Of a stretch of DNA of 64,000 nt, positions 10,210-21,714 are shown in pieces (position 1 is the first letter of the stretch; every line of letters begins with the position of its first letter). The stretch is from Pyrrhosoma nymphula. Taxonomy: Eukaryota; Arthropoda; Insecta; Odonata; Coenagrionidae. The notes under the pieces were generated by a model, which did no database searches, was not told the DNA's origin, and saw only the letters and a list, made by a program, of their open reading frames with translations. The position numbers and the translations under genes were made by a program. Where the stretch lies: NCBI GenBank assembly GCA_963573305.1, contig OY754327.1:139726855-139790854 (forward strand). The letters run 5' to 3'.

Positions 10210-13020
10210 GTTGGAGATTTTTCAGCCACAAGTTAAAAATTGGATAGAACATTAAAATCACAGTGATAACCAAGTGTGCATTGGCATTCCATTATTATCA
10301 TATAGTCAGCATATATTTAATCCATAGTGTTATTCATTAATTACACAGTTTTTTCACCGTTTATTGACTAGCCGTAAACTTTACTATAACGAGTACAATA
10401 TCTAACGCTTTCTGGGGATACACGATCGAGGTAAGAGGAAGGTTTGTAAAAGGGAAACGTACGTCAGTAATGACTAAATTTCGTTCCTATAGCTGTAAAA
10501 AAGGCGTTATAACGTTTTCCGGCGTTCCTCATGCTTACCTTTGCAAAAAAAATAGATGTGAATATATCTTAGAGGGGTTTGAATAAATTATGAAACAGCA
10601 CTGAGAGCCCATCTCTTCAATAGACAAGTCAATTAGCATATACTTGAGCTTCATAGTTTGTCGTTCGGGTAAGGAAATTAGAGTTTGAAATATAAAATAT
10701 AGGTATAACTGCGGTGAAATACTCAATGAATTTTTTAAATGGAGTTTAAAAAAAATTGTTTTCTAATTTTTTTCGCAGTATTTACTATTTTCGCTGAGTG
10801 TGTACTTAAACTAAGAATAAGACTCTGTTCATCATTAGCATAATAAGTATTACGCGGGCAATCAACAAAAATAAAACGAATCGATCAGCCAGTGGGTCAA
10901 GGATTTATCAACTGCACCGCTTTAAGAAGACGCTGTTGTTCGATCGGAGCAATCCAAAGTCCCATGGAATCCTTTAGGCTGCGAAGGATTTCCCCGAGTA
11001 ACCGCTCTTAAAAAAAGCGCGTGTCATTTTTCGACAACCCCCGTCAACTTTCAAGCAACTGCCAAACTCACAATCTTCCGCCAGAAAACCTCCCGTCCAG
11101 AAATGTTACTTCAGCGTCGTCCCTGATTCGTCACGTAGGAAAACTATCAGCGTCTCGATCGATTGCGTCGAACGCGGATCACACTTGAATCCTGTGAGCT
11201 TAAGCCCCCCGTGACGCAGAACGCGAATCCTTGTTACAGAAAAAAAAACCCTCAGCCCCCGAACGTCAAATCAATGATTGCTCTCGCATCGTTCGAAATA
11301 ACCCAGTCCAACGATTCATTAATTTTTTTCTCCGGCGTGCCTAGGGCCTCTCCCACGCCGACGATGGCGAAGACACCGGGTGCTGTCCCTGCAGATTACC
11401 GCGTCCGCCGCTGCCGCGCCGCTTTCCCCACCTGTTGAGTTCTCTATTTTGCATTCCCGGCCCCATTTTTTCTCTCAACGCACACCATTTCGCGGAACGT
11501 TAACCGGGCAACGCGTCGCTCCCAAACCAAGAGCTCTGAGAGTCGAATGTTGTAAAACTTTCGCTCGCCCCGCTCACCATCTTCCCAGATCGTACGCATA
11601 TCTTATATTTTATTATTTATTTACCTTTGCCGTCAGTCACGCATTCCACGTTTCAGAACCATTAGTTTTTCCCTCCACTCGGGCGACAACTATTGGCACG
11701 ACGCTCCCGCACAAAACGCTCGGGACGTGGATCCAAACTATGACACACCCCGCTCGCACTCTTCCCCGGTGGCACATATTTCTTTTGTTTTTTCTTTCCA
11801 TTCTCTCCCTTTCGTCCAGCCATGTATTATACGTTTACGAGTTGAGTTTTTTTCCTGACGTGCGGGCGAAGATATTCGATGCATTGCTCCCGAAACAAAT
11901 TTTCATAGCACAGATACCGACCAAATTTTTCCCCTCCCTGATTCATCTCTTAGGTTTTTCATATTTTATTGCTTCTTTTTTATTTTATTTCCCTGCCTCA
12001 GTCACCGCGAAGTCCATGTTTCCGAGCCTTTTTTTTCTTCACGTGGGCAAATATTCTCGGCGTTGACGACGTTTTCCCGTACAAAATGCTCCGAACGTCG
12101 ATTTTTACGAAAATTTCTTCCATCACACTCACCCTCTACCACTCTGGATCATAGTTCTTTGTTTTTTTCCTTTCTTTGACTAACTGTTCAGCCACGCGGT
12201 CCACATTTCCGAGCCACTAAATTTTCAACTTCCTCTGGCGATGATTTTCGTTGCCGTTTTCTCAATCCTTCCCTACTGCCCTTCTTCTTTTCCTCATCTC
12301 CCCTCCCATTTTTTGGGCCCAACCAGTTGCAAATTCTAAAAAAAGATTGGCGTTTGTCGTGGGAGGGGAGGCCGATCGATAAGAGTCGGGACAGATAAGC
12401 GTGGTAGACACAAGGGCACCCCGGGATGCCAACTTCGGAAAGAACCAACCCCCCTCTCTCAAGGATTCTCGGCCTCTACTGCCTCCACTCTAGGTTGAAA
12501 TCACCGCGTCGCATCGTCCGCATCGTAATGACGGCAGCGAAACGTGGACGAGGAAGAAATTTCCCGGCGCGCAAGAGCTGTGAATGGGACGGCTAAAACA
12601 ATGCTGGGCATTGCGATTGAAAAATACAATGAAATTAGAACCTTTAGATAGGAGAAATTCTTTTCTTGTCCAATACGAAGAGAAAATCCTGAGCTACCAA
12701 AGAAATCTGGGGAGGAGAATTGGAATGAAAACAAACAGCGACCAGTGAGTTGTTGAAGAGAGCGACTTTCATAGCACAATTTGCGAATAGTTGCGATATT
12801 CTTGATATATCTGCTTTAATTCTTGCTAACTGTAAACAGAAGTATGAACGGTACGTGCATATACTTATTACATGTAATCACGAGTTGGTCAACAAGAAGA
12901 GTGAAACCTTCACTAATGGACTCATTGAAATTGAAGAAAAAAAGGCATCCAGATGCGAGATATTTTTTGAACCAGCTCCATCGTTTTAAGTCCGATTTAT
13001 TTACATCACGTATCATTTTA
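10210..13020. other. Non-coding stretch
   Basis: AT-rich to about 10850, then moderately GC-rich and pyrimidine-biased from 11030 to 12500. The open frame at 11380-12066 (228 codons from a non-ATG start) is rich in Phe, Leu, Ser and Pro, as expected from a pyrimidine-rich strand, and has no motif I recognise. Confidence 0.4.
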
Positions 13021-13029
13021 AAAGGAGAG

Positions 13030-13340
13030 AGAACAAAAAGAGACTGGAGGCGTTCGATATGCATGAGTGGAGGACGATGGAGAATGTACGGTTGAAAGAA
13101 AGGAAGACCTTGGCAAGAAGGAGGGGAAAGAACGATGCTTGAGGGAATCAGAAAGAGACAGAGGAACGATTTACAAAGGGGGATGGGATATTGAAGGCCA
13201 AGTTGAAAGGTATAATGTTGGGTAAGAGGAGAGGAGAAGGATAAATATATAGGATGTAATGCGGAGAGGTAGGAAGTATGTTGAACTGAAGAGAGAGATC
13301 ATGCGAGGAAAAAGTGAAAGTGAGGGTAATTGGGGAGTAG
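13030..13340 (+). pseudogene. Non-LTR retrotransposon ORF2 C-terminal remnant
   Basis: Pieces of a typical non-LTR C terminus occur in order but in shifted frames: IRKRQRN (13147-13167), KGDGILKAKLKGIMLGKRRG (from 13176), and DVMRRGRKYVELKREI (13253-13300). The family pattern is R-R-Q-R-N-(W)IGHVLRGD-G-L-K, then EG-M-GKR-RGR, then LDDVM and Y-ELKR. At least two frameshifts separate the pieces, so it is dead. The strand is strongly purine-rich, as expected for this Lys/Arg/Glu-rich tail. No 3' end or target duplication was delimited. Confidence 0.5.
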
Positions 13341-13344
13341 CAAC

Positions 13345-14515
13345 GATCGATCAAAAACCAACCTTAACGGATAGATAACAAAATAAACGAAGTAATATAA
13401 ACAATTAATATAATTTAGAAACAGTTTACTCCCAAACCACAGCTTCACAGCAAAAGATACAAAGAATGTACACTTCAAAATTAGTCATCCCGAAGTACTC
13501 CGGTTTTAACAAATTTAATTTTTCTTTTGGCAGAATGGTCAGTTCATCAGAGCTTATTCGCCGCACGATTGAATAAAGGACGTGATTTAAAACGTCAAAT
13601 TAAACCTTAAACTGTTTTTAACCTGATTATGTGTTTTCATAGTGATGGCTTGTCGAAACCTGGGGGAAAAAATACAAAGCGTAGAGTATTGCTATAAGTA
13701 TTGGTTTGAGATCCATTGGTTCCTATCATCTACACGGAGCGTAATCATCTGAGGATCGTCCACAGTTTCCATCTGCATTTTTACAAACTTAAGTCTCTTC
13801 TATCAGCGCATGAACTTCCCAACCACTTGAAATATGCACCCTGTTGACCTTAACTGCATTAGAATTAGTCTTAATATTTACCATAGCCTATGAGCAGTTG
13901 TAACTCCAGAAAATGTTCATCCCAAAAGTGTTACGTGAAAACTTGATCACGCACTTATCCTGAAGAATCGAAAACTGCAATCGTTTCCACCATTCGGAAT
14001 ACAGAATCAAGGGTGACCTCCGGTGCTACAGCATTACTCAGCGTACGGAGGAAAGGTGTATCGCATTACACAACTCACCACTTCGAATCATTAGCGCTGA
14101 AAATATGAGCACTCGATCGGGTGGGGGGGAAAGGGAGATAGGAGGAATCGTGTCCGACACAATGGAGAGGTGATTTGATTCGGCTCCGACGAACGCTCCG
14201 AGCATCACGGGTAATAGGACTTGATTCTTCCTTTGGCTGCCAATCAGTTCGCCGTGTCCCCACGCATGCGTACTTCGTTTGACGACACCTCTGGCGGATC
14301 CGTTAACCTCCCCTCCCCTATCATGCGTGTCCCCTCGGCATTCATAGAATCGCGTGATATTTTCCGTTCCAGCGGAAATGATTCGATAGACTGAGATAGG
14401 TAGGTACAACTTGGGACGAGCGCTAGGCGCTTTTTTTTACCTCTCGCTCGATTCCATTCATCAGTCAGCTGATTGGTAGGTTTTTTGGGCAGTCCCTACC
14501 CTAACATACTATTTT
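13345..14515. other. Non-coding stretch
   Basis: No exon or recognisable repeat was seen. The minus-strand frame at 14038-14409 has no recognisable motif. Confidence 0.45.
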
Positions 14516-14519
14516 CGAG

Positions 14520-14890
14520 GTCACCTTTCACATTAGCCTTCACATCACTCCGGAGGATATGGAGAGGAATGTTAATAATTGGTCGAATAGAAAGGAGAAC
14601 GCACCTTGACCATTTTGGTAAAGCGATAAAGAGAGACATCTGATAAATGTGATTGTGAAAAGGAAATTTAAATTCTTGGGTAATGTGTGGAGTCATAAAA
14701 GGCTAGTTGAAGCTCTACTAGAATGGAAAGTGTTTGAATAGAAAGGAACAAGACGACCAAGGAGAAAATTGAAATGAAAGATTTACCAAAATATTGGCAT
14801 CTAGGAAAGGATAAGGGTGGATGCACAGCGTAGACAGATGAAAATGATAGAAAAAAGGAACTACCTTGCAGCGACGAGGCTTAGCCTTTA
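14520..14890 (+). pseudogene. Non-LTR retrotransposon ORF2 C-terminal remnant
   Basis: From 14652 the plus strand reads IVKRKFKFLGNVWSHKRLVE, then ALLEWKVFE, a stop, and KGTRRPRRKLK. This is the signature tail of many arthropod non-LTR elements (KRK-KFLGHV-RH, then LLEGK--GKRGRGRPR). Upstream, GGAGGATATGGAGAGGAATG fits R-M-W-R-x-ML. Further pieces such as RQMKMIEKRNYLAATRLSL follow to about 14890 in another frame. Stops and frameshifts show decay. It lies only 1.2 kb from the remnant at 13030-13340 and resembles it in type, but the two are not the same sequence. Confidence 0.6.
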
Positions 14891-15594
14891 GATAGTTGAT
14901 AGGCACATTGCCTGCCCGCCATCATTATGTCCTCAAGCCTCAGCCTCTTCTTCATCCACATAAGCCATTGAATCTCGAGACAAGTTGAGTGCAGCCATCC
15001 AATCTCTCCTCTCACACTCAAATTCATTCTCACCCAGAGAATTCTGACGTTTCATGTCCGATTTTATGTACGGTACTTATTTATACCAAAGTCTTCTTGC
15101 GGACTATTACTTTTGTCTTTATATCATGCTTCTCACGAGTTGATTGTGCTATTAGCGTCAATATTGTCAGAGCGTATTCATTCCATCCGTATCCTCGCTT
15201 CTTCTGCCTCTCCTTATGTCGTCCAAAATTACTATTCTCCTCCTTCCTCCCCCGTACTTTTCACCCTCTTTCACAGTTTTCAACATCCCCTCACCTCTCA
15301 ACACGTTCTCAATCCGCCTTCGATGGATTCTCCATATCTCCGCCACTAATTTCCATTCCTCTCCAATAACATCAAGCGTTTCCTAGTTAATCTTCTTCGT
15401 AGCCCATCTCACTCTGCATTATTCTCCTCACTCACATCTAAAAAGCTTCCATCCTAACCACATCCTTTTTCCGCTAGAGCCAAGTTTTGGACACATACAA
15501 AACCAAGCGCTATGTCAGAGTCTTAACTAATATTTTCTTTATATAATAGCTTAGAGCTAATTCAATTATTATTATTAATTATTCCAATCTCTCC

Positions 15595-15850
15595 GGAAAT
15601 GCTGGGGATCAGGTATGTGAAGTAGCTAGAGAACTGGCTTTGCATCCCCAGGACTCGCGTTGAATTCCCGTATGTGACGGAGAGTTTTCATTGATATCCC
15701 GATCCCTATTTGTCTTTGGTCTTGTGAGGGGCACCTCTCGTACGGCACTCCCTCTGTCGGATGAGACGTAAAACTGCGGTTCCCTGGGCGTCTTCCGCTA
15801 AGAGCAGGCAGATACCGACGCTGGATATTACTCCACATTTTCCGTTGTCT
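15595..15850 (+). mobile_element. tRNA-derived SINE with arthropod-type body
   Basis: A tRNA-like right half (GGACTCGCGTTGAATTCCCG, decayed B box) is followed by a body containing CCCTCTGTCGGATGAGACGT and then TCTTCCGCTAAGAGCAGGC and ACCGACGCTGG. I recognise this order, CTCCGTCGGA-GGGACGTTAAA then TTCG-TAAGAGCAGGC then GCCGACGCCGG, as a common arthropod SINE body; this is from memory and not searched. The ends are not delimited. Confidence 0.5.
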
Positions 15851-15854
15851 TCCA

Positions 15855-17190
15855 CCCCTTATTACTACAGCCGTTTAGGCAAATAACTTACCGCGCTTTA
15901 CGAGCCCTCGCGGTCTCCACCTCCATTCAGGTGAAGGAGGGCTGCTTTACCCTCCTCTAGATTACTGTCTGCCTATTAGTTTGCCGCAGCCATTCGCCAA
16001 GTAACGGAATATTCACGGGTAGCTTTTTAGAGCCATCTTACCCAAGGGTGGCTTCCTACACCTTTTAGATACGGTCACTTTCTATCCACGACTGCTTATT
16101 AGACGAGAAAAGCCGCTTATTTCTCAGCATAACTCTATATATAAAGGTCTCGACACCAACTTACCTATCCTAAATGGTGCAAATGATCTCAGTTGTTGAT
16201 AGCATCCCCAAATAACCAATCAATTGAAAATGCTGCATTGGATAAGGCAGCTCTCAACCCATCACCAATCTTCTTCCCTCCCGCTATACATATCACTCCC
16301 TCTATCGTCTTCCTCACAACTCAGCTCACCCTCCCCATTTCTTCTCCAAAGCCACATTTCAAAAAGGGTCTATTTTACACTTACAATAGAGATGTAAAAG
16401 AAGGAAAAAAAACTTTTCGGCAAACAGTCATCGTTTTCGGTAAATATTAGTGCGAGCGCGGAAAACGAAAGGAGATGGACGTATGAAATGGAGAGACCAC
16501 GAGGTAAAATATCTCGCACGCATTTATACGCACGTACATACATGCTGCACGCATATTGAGTGGCGGCTCATGTCATGCGGATGGAAACGCAAACAAAGAA
16601 CGCTCGCTTCTCGCATGAGTCGAGACGATTCCAGAGCTGTGCCTCGTGCGTACGTGCTGCGGACAATTCGAAGTAATATCCGGACTGTTTGTGTATGAGA
16701 ATCAAGCGAGCGGAAACTTTTGGTCACCCGGATCCCACGGCGGGTTTCTGCGGAAAGAGGAAAGCGATCCCCGGGCAGGAGTGTTTGCCTGTACGCACCC
16801 AAAGCATATTCTCCCGCCCCCGATTTTTCTAACGTGCGTGGCACACACAATGTTATTCCAACTATCTCATTCTATCTCTCTCTCTTCCCCTTTCTTCTCT
16901 CCCTTCCCCCGACTCCTGCTGGGAAATTGTTCGTGGAAAGATGACAAGTCCCACAAGTTCTATCCGCGAGACCCAGGTCAGAATGAGGATCTGTCGCTGG
17001 CGTTATTTTAACGTCATGCGTATTTCTCTTCGGTCCCAGAGTGAGAGGTGACACACATTTTTTTAAACACAAACTTAGATCGGGACGTTGAGTGTAATAC
17101 AATATGGAATGGCATTCATTACTGAGTGCATGAGCTCATCGCATAAATTTACTCTTCTTCGTGAAACCCTTGATCCAATAATGGTGATTG
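15855..17190. other. Non-coding stretch
   Basis: Moderately GC-rich around 15880-16080 and 16450-16800, with a pyrimidine run at about 16860-16925. No exon was recognised. Confidence 0.4.
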
Positions 17191-17192
17191 GT

Positions 17193-17274
17193 GCGATATT
17201 CCACAGAGGAAAAATCATTCGCCTTGACCGGGATCCCGGGCAAGACGAATGATTTTTCCTCTGTGGAATATCGC
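17193..17274 (+). mobile_element. Hairpin SINE-like element, copy B
   Basis: An 82-bp near-perfect palindrome: GCGATATTCCACAGAGG, poly-A, ATCATTCGCC at the left, inverted at the right. The centre GACCGGGATCCCGGG corresponds to the antisense B-box region (GGACTGGGATTCGAACCC) of copy A. It is followed within 20 bases by GCGGGTGACTCCGT, the tail also seen beside copy A. Confidence 0.55.
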
Positions 17275-17339
17275 ATTCAGGTGTACTTGCGGGTGACTCC
17301 GTAAAAGGCAATACCGTGGCTAGTCCCGGTCTCCTCAAA

Positions 17340-18895
17340 ATGCGGAATAGTAATTGTTTGGGCCAAAATGGATACAGCCTCGATGGACGGTGTTGAACTG
17401 AGGGTTAGACGGAAATTGAGACCAGCTTTATTTCGCGAAATTTAGGCTGTTTAAACCAAGTGCTATCGGAACGGATTTAAAAATGGACTGTAAAACTGAA
17501 CTTCTGACAGAAAATATCATAAGAATATGCTGGTGAAAGTGCGGTAAAAATTAACTATTACTACTTAAAGTGTGGTAAAAATCAACTATTAGACTCACTA
17601 TTTCACATCTTCATGATATGCCATTTATTATCACTGGGATTAAAAGTGACGTAACTGTTATGGAAAGTGAGTACTTAATTTTATAGTGCATGGATATGTC
17701 ACATCGAGAAGAGTATAACCCGATTTAATGATATTATTTTACGAATTGGCCACATATCTGATGCCGTAGGATGCATTTAATAAATAATGATGCCCATGGA
17801 GCTTATAACTATTATTTTTAAATGTTCCAGACTTCTTTTTCACCCAAAACCAAACTCTTTGCATCCACAGAATATTTTAATGGGTGAATAAGGTTTTCGA
17901 TTTAACAGTAAGTGAAAATTTTAGAATAAAAAGGAAGGAAAATCGATTCATAAAACACATTGCATTAAAACACGTTTTCTGTATTGGGTCTGTTTTCACT
18001 CAGGTAAAAAGGTTATTTAAAAACATTCTAAATTAGATGCACAAATCGTTTCTATACAGAGTCATGCCAGGGTGAAATTAGAATAGTAATATCTTAAGTT
18101 GTTAATTTAAATTGATGAACTATTGGTTGTGAACTTAAGATACGAGCACAATAAAATGACAGTTAACTTATTTAATCCTAAGATTTCCATTTTTTGAAAA
18201 CGCGTACTTCTGCGGGCAGCATAAATTATTTTTAGCCAATACAGGGTAAATTGGCGAATGAAAATCCATTTGGGTGGTTAGTATCTTCTGAGTTAAGGGA
18301 CTATAGAAAATAAAAAATTCATAGATTCATCGATTTCCACTTCCCTCTCCTCCGAGCCTCCATCTTTCACGAATCCCCTCAGGCGGAGGACTTCGGTTCG
18401 GCTTGACTGGCTCAGCTGACAGCTTGATCAAAGTTTGCCTTGGCATACGACAGCTTAAAACTCAGACATCATTATTTATGGTTTAAATCATGAGACGCAA
18501 TGGATGGGTTATCAGTAGAGCGTAAGAATTGACAGTGACTGTTCTTTGATAAGAACGTAGTTGAGGCACGTATGAAGTTTAAGCACAAAAAATATGGCTG
18601 CAGTACTCGATATTAGTCTTCTCATGAAGACCAAAAGAATGAAGTCAAAAATTATGGTTACGGCTATACATTGTGAAATAATTTTATTGTGATACCAGAA
18701 AATATTATAAAAAAACCAGTCATTTTCCCCACAGCTAAATTCTACCAAGTGGAGGTTATATTGAGACATAATAGCCATCAGAGTCCAGGCAGCTGAGAGT
18801 TTTTTCTATTCGTTCGTACAAATTCAAAGAAAGTGAAAACATCAGTACATTCCCATGTATTTTTACTGTACCTAGAGAAGTTTAACAACATACAC
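17340..18895. other. AT-rich non-coding stretch
   Basis: No exon or complete element was recognised. Confidence 0.45.
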
Positions 18896-18897
18896 CA

Positions 18898-18975
18898 CCA
18901 GACGGCCGGCGGATGTCCTAACACCCCCTGCCACACATCCATACGGCTGCTCGCAGGATAGCATGTAGGTGTAGA
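18898..18975 (+). repeat. CCCCCTGCC dispersed repeat, copy 1
   Basis: GGATGTCCTAACACCCCCTG followed by CCACAC, GCTCGCAGGATAGCATG, and TAGGTGTAG. The same order occurs at 40780-40852, and the first part at 21583-21615. It looks like the 3' end of a retroelement ending in a (GTAGAT)-type short repeat. Confidence 0.5.
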
Positions 18976-19499
18976 ATACTTAAGGAAACCAACCTTATCT
19001 TAGACTGAAATCCTTGCCCTGAAATTACCCGCAGGGGATTTAACAATTAGGTACTCAGCCGAATTTTCGGTGCTTCAACATGACTTCTACTGAAAAGAGT
19101 GTTTTCCACACTTGAGTAAAGTGTGCATTATTTTTTTGCTCGCAACCAAAGAGAATAATGCGTACTGCTCCTTCTTCAGAAAAACTAGGAAACATCAGAA
19201 AAAATACTAGGTGGATTATTAGATGAAAACCAGAAATTATTCTCGTCTTCACTCAGGGGACTTCGGGGTAATTTTACACCCATATATTATCTGACGGAAA
19301 TAATGGAAAGTAGCTACTAACAGTATCGACGCAGACAATAAATAAAACTACTTCTTTCAAAGCGTATTCACAAAGGAGGATGCAATGCATGGCGCAGGTA
19401 TATCTGTCATAAATTAACCGATGGGCGACATATCCACCACGATGGGTAATTATTAATTTTAAAATAACGCTTGCTCAACTTTAACACATCCCCAGGTCT

Positions 19500-20630
19500 A
19501 GAGGAGACACCTGCACTTGTGCTTAAGGAGCTGGCTCCAATAAAAAATCTTATTCAACAAGGTATTAGTACCCGAAGGTAAAGTACTTTAAGACTGGAAA
19601 ATAGCCCATTTCACCCAAATATTTAAATATGGTTACAAAAAGGTTCCAGGAAATGATCAGTCTATATTGTTCACATTTATTTTATTCAAAATTCTCGAGC
19701 ACATAATTGTAAGTAACATCACCTACGTAGATAATCGTAACTTCCTCCACAGCAGTTAGCAAGGTTTCCGGAAAAGCGAAACCCACTTTGAACTCTTCCT
19801 CCGTGATATCATATAATCAGGTGAATCGAAAAAGCAAGTTGACGCGTTATAATTAGATTTCAGATAGCATTCAAAAAAGTTCTTCATAAAGAACTAATGT
19901 TCACATTGCAACCATGTGGATTAAACGAAAAACAGTGATCCAACTGATCACAAACAAAAAGTAGCAATCGACGGCATTTGTTCCGATTTGGTTACGGTGA
20001 CATCCGTCGTCCCACAAAGAAGCGTGGAAGTCCCCCTGTTATTCTTTATACCTATAACCGACATTAATAAGTTATCAGCAAAATATATTTTTTTCCGACG
20101 ATGCAGTCATCTACCGAGAAATTGCCAAAAATTCGGACATGCACTTTTTCCCATTAGATTTTTAAAATGTTAACTCGTGGTGTCATGAGTGGGGACTCCA
20201 AGTTAATCTTAGTAAATTGATTTCATTACACTTCTAACGAAAAAAACGCAGATCAAAGTTATATGCATTAAGTGTGTTGAGTAAATATAAGGGTGTCAAA
20301 TGAAGTCAATTACCTGGGAATCATCGCAACTGCAGACCTAGCGTCGGGGAAACAAGGGTAACATTTGCGGCGCTGCATTAAAGGAGTCGGGATTTATCAA
20401 GCGAATAATACGAAGGTCCTCGGATGAAAAAGTGAAAGAGAGATGCTATTTCGCTCTGGTTAGGTCACATCTCTACTATGCCGCGAGCATTTGGGACCCT
20501 TCGCAGAAAGATTCAATTCGAAAAATAATCAAAATACAAAGGAAAGCCGCACGCTTCGGAAAAAAAACTACTTCAAGCGATCCTCGGAGGCTATACGCTT
20601 GGCTTATATTATATTTGAAACATTCATAAC
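19500..20630 (+). pseudogene. CR1/L2-like non-LTR retrotransposon reverse transcriptase remnant
   Basis: Reverse transcriptase blocks appear in order through several frames: KELAPI and DWKIAHFTQIFK (from about 19530), KVPGNDQSILFTF and KILEHII (corresponding to RPISLTS-KILEHII), FRKSETHFELF, RFQIAFKKVLHKELM (corresponding to DF-KAFDKVPH), VTVTSVVPQRSVEVPLLF (corresponding to SGVPQGSVLGPLLF), FSDDAVIYREI at 20091-20123 (the catalytic F-ADD box with Ser for Ala), NSWCHEWGLQVNLSK at 20172-20216, and LVRSHLYYAASIWDPSQKD with KIQRKAARF (20456-20560). Many stops and frameshifts make it non-functional. The wording of the motifs fits the CR1/L2/Daphne group of non-LTR elements; the exact clade is not settled. 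Confidence 0.85.
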
Positions 20631-20699
20631 TGGTGAGTTCCAGTAGGATACGGAGGATATTATTTTAACCATACACTATATTTCAATGATGGGGTTACA

Positions 20700-21360
20700 A
20701 TTATGGGGTGAGCTCTTACGGCTGGACAAATACAAATACCCCCTATTATAAACAACTAAGATGGCTCAACGTCAAATCCCGTAGAGAATACCTTCTGGGA
20801 TCCTCTTTGTTTGTTCTATTTAAAAACAAATCACCCAAGTATCTGCATGATTTGTTCCTTAGTTGTCCCTCTGTCTCCACAATGTCCACTAGGTCTGATC
20901 CTAATCAATTGTATATTCCAGGGCATCGCACCACAGCATATAATAAATCATTTCTTGTAACAGCTTGTCACATATGGAATAAGATGCCAACTGATATTAA
21001 AAATTGTAGATCTGTTAAAACATTTAAAATGAAATACCATGATTATTTACTTTCCCGGGTATAACATAAGTTACTCTTATTATTATTTTTTTTCTTCAAA
21101 TTTGTGTTCATGTTATTATGGTTCCTTATTCATTGTATCATTTTTCTATTGTTAGTTATTAATACATGAGTTTTTTGTGTTAATTTACATTTATAAAATG
21201 ATAAAAAGTTTTTCCTTTTGTACTTGAAAAGTTTGAAATGATGAAAAGTTTGTCCTTTTGTACTTGTAAAAGATTGTGCCTGCAAAGTGTTTTATTATTA
21301 TCTTTGTTGTTTTGGATTTTTTGTCCTGAACAATAAATATTTTTCTTACTTTCTTACTTA
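20700..21360 (+). pseudogene. Non-LTR retrotransposon C terminus and 3' end
   Basis: An open frame at 20708-21064 reads YYKQLRWLNVKSRREYLLG, later LYIPGHRTTAYNKSFLVTA, CHIWNKMPTDIKN, and FKMKYHDYLL. This is the classic C-terminal tail of CR1/L2-type ORF2 (LRWL-V-RR-Y, then IP--RT---K-SF---A--WN-LP--I). A T-rich 3' region follows with AATAAA at 21331-21336 and ends in a short tandem TTCTTACTTTCTTACTT, which resembles the short-repeat 3' ends of CR1-type elements. It may be the 3' end of the element at 19500 after a small rearrangement, or a second copy; between 20630 and 20700 the frame is lost. Confidence 0.75.
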
Positions 21361-21576
21361 AATACAAAAATTAAAAATACACACACTATATCTCCGTAAC
21401 TGGTACAGGTGGCATTATAAAAATGATACACTGCCGAACTGATGTGTACAAATATTCCTTCTATTTTAGCACTTATAGTGACTATAAAAATAACCGAGAG
21501 GGATACTAACTCAGTGCACTAACATGGAATTCCCCTTTGTCCTCTTCTTCTTATACCTTAACCCTATTTCCTCTCG

Positions 21577-21710
21577 CTTTCATGGATGGTGTCCTAACAC
21601 CCCCTGCCGCACGCCTCCGCGGTGGGACGTCGGTAGTGGTAGTCGGTACGAGGGTAGTATGTCGGTGCACATTCAGGGCTAATTTAATGTTTTTATTCGC
21701 ATATGCTTGT
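21577..21710 (+). repeat. CCCCCTGCC dispersed repeat, copy 2
   Basis: GGATGGTGTCCTAACACCCC followed by CTGCCGCAC shares 20 or more bases with copy 1 near 18910. The rest diverges and includes the short repeat GTAGTGGTAGTCGGTA. Confidence 0.45.
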
Positions 21711-21714
21711 GATA

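Noticed and set aside
11380..12066. 228-codon plus-strand frame
   Set aside because: Non-ATG start, Phe/Leu/Ser/Pro composition typical of a pyrimidine-rich strand, and no recognisable domain.
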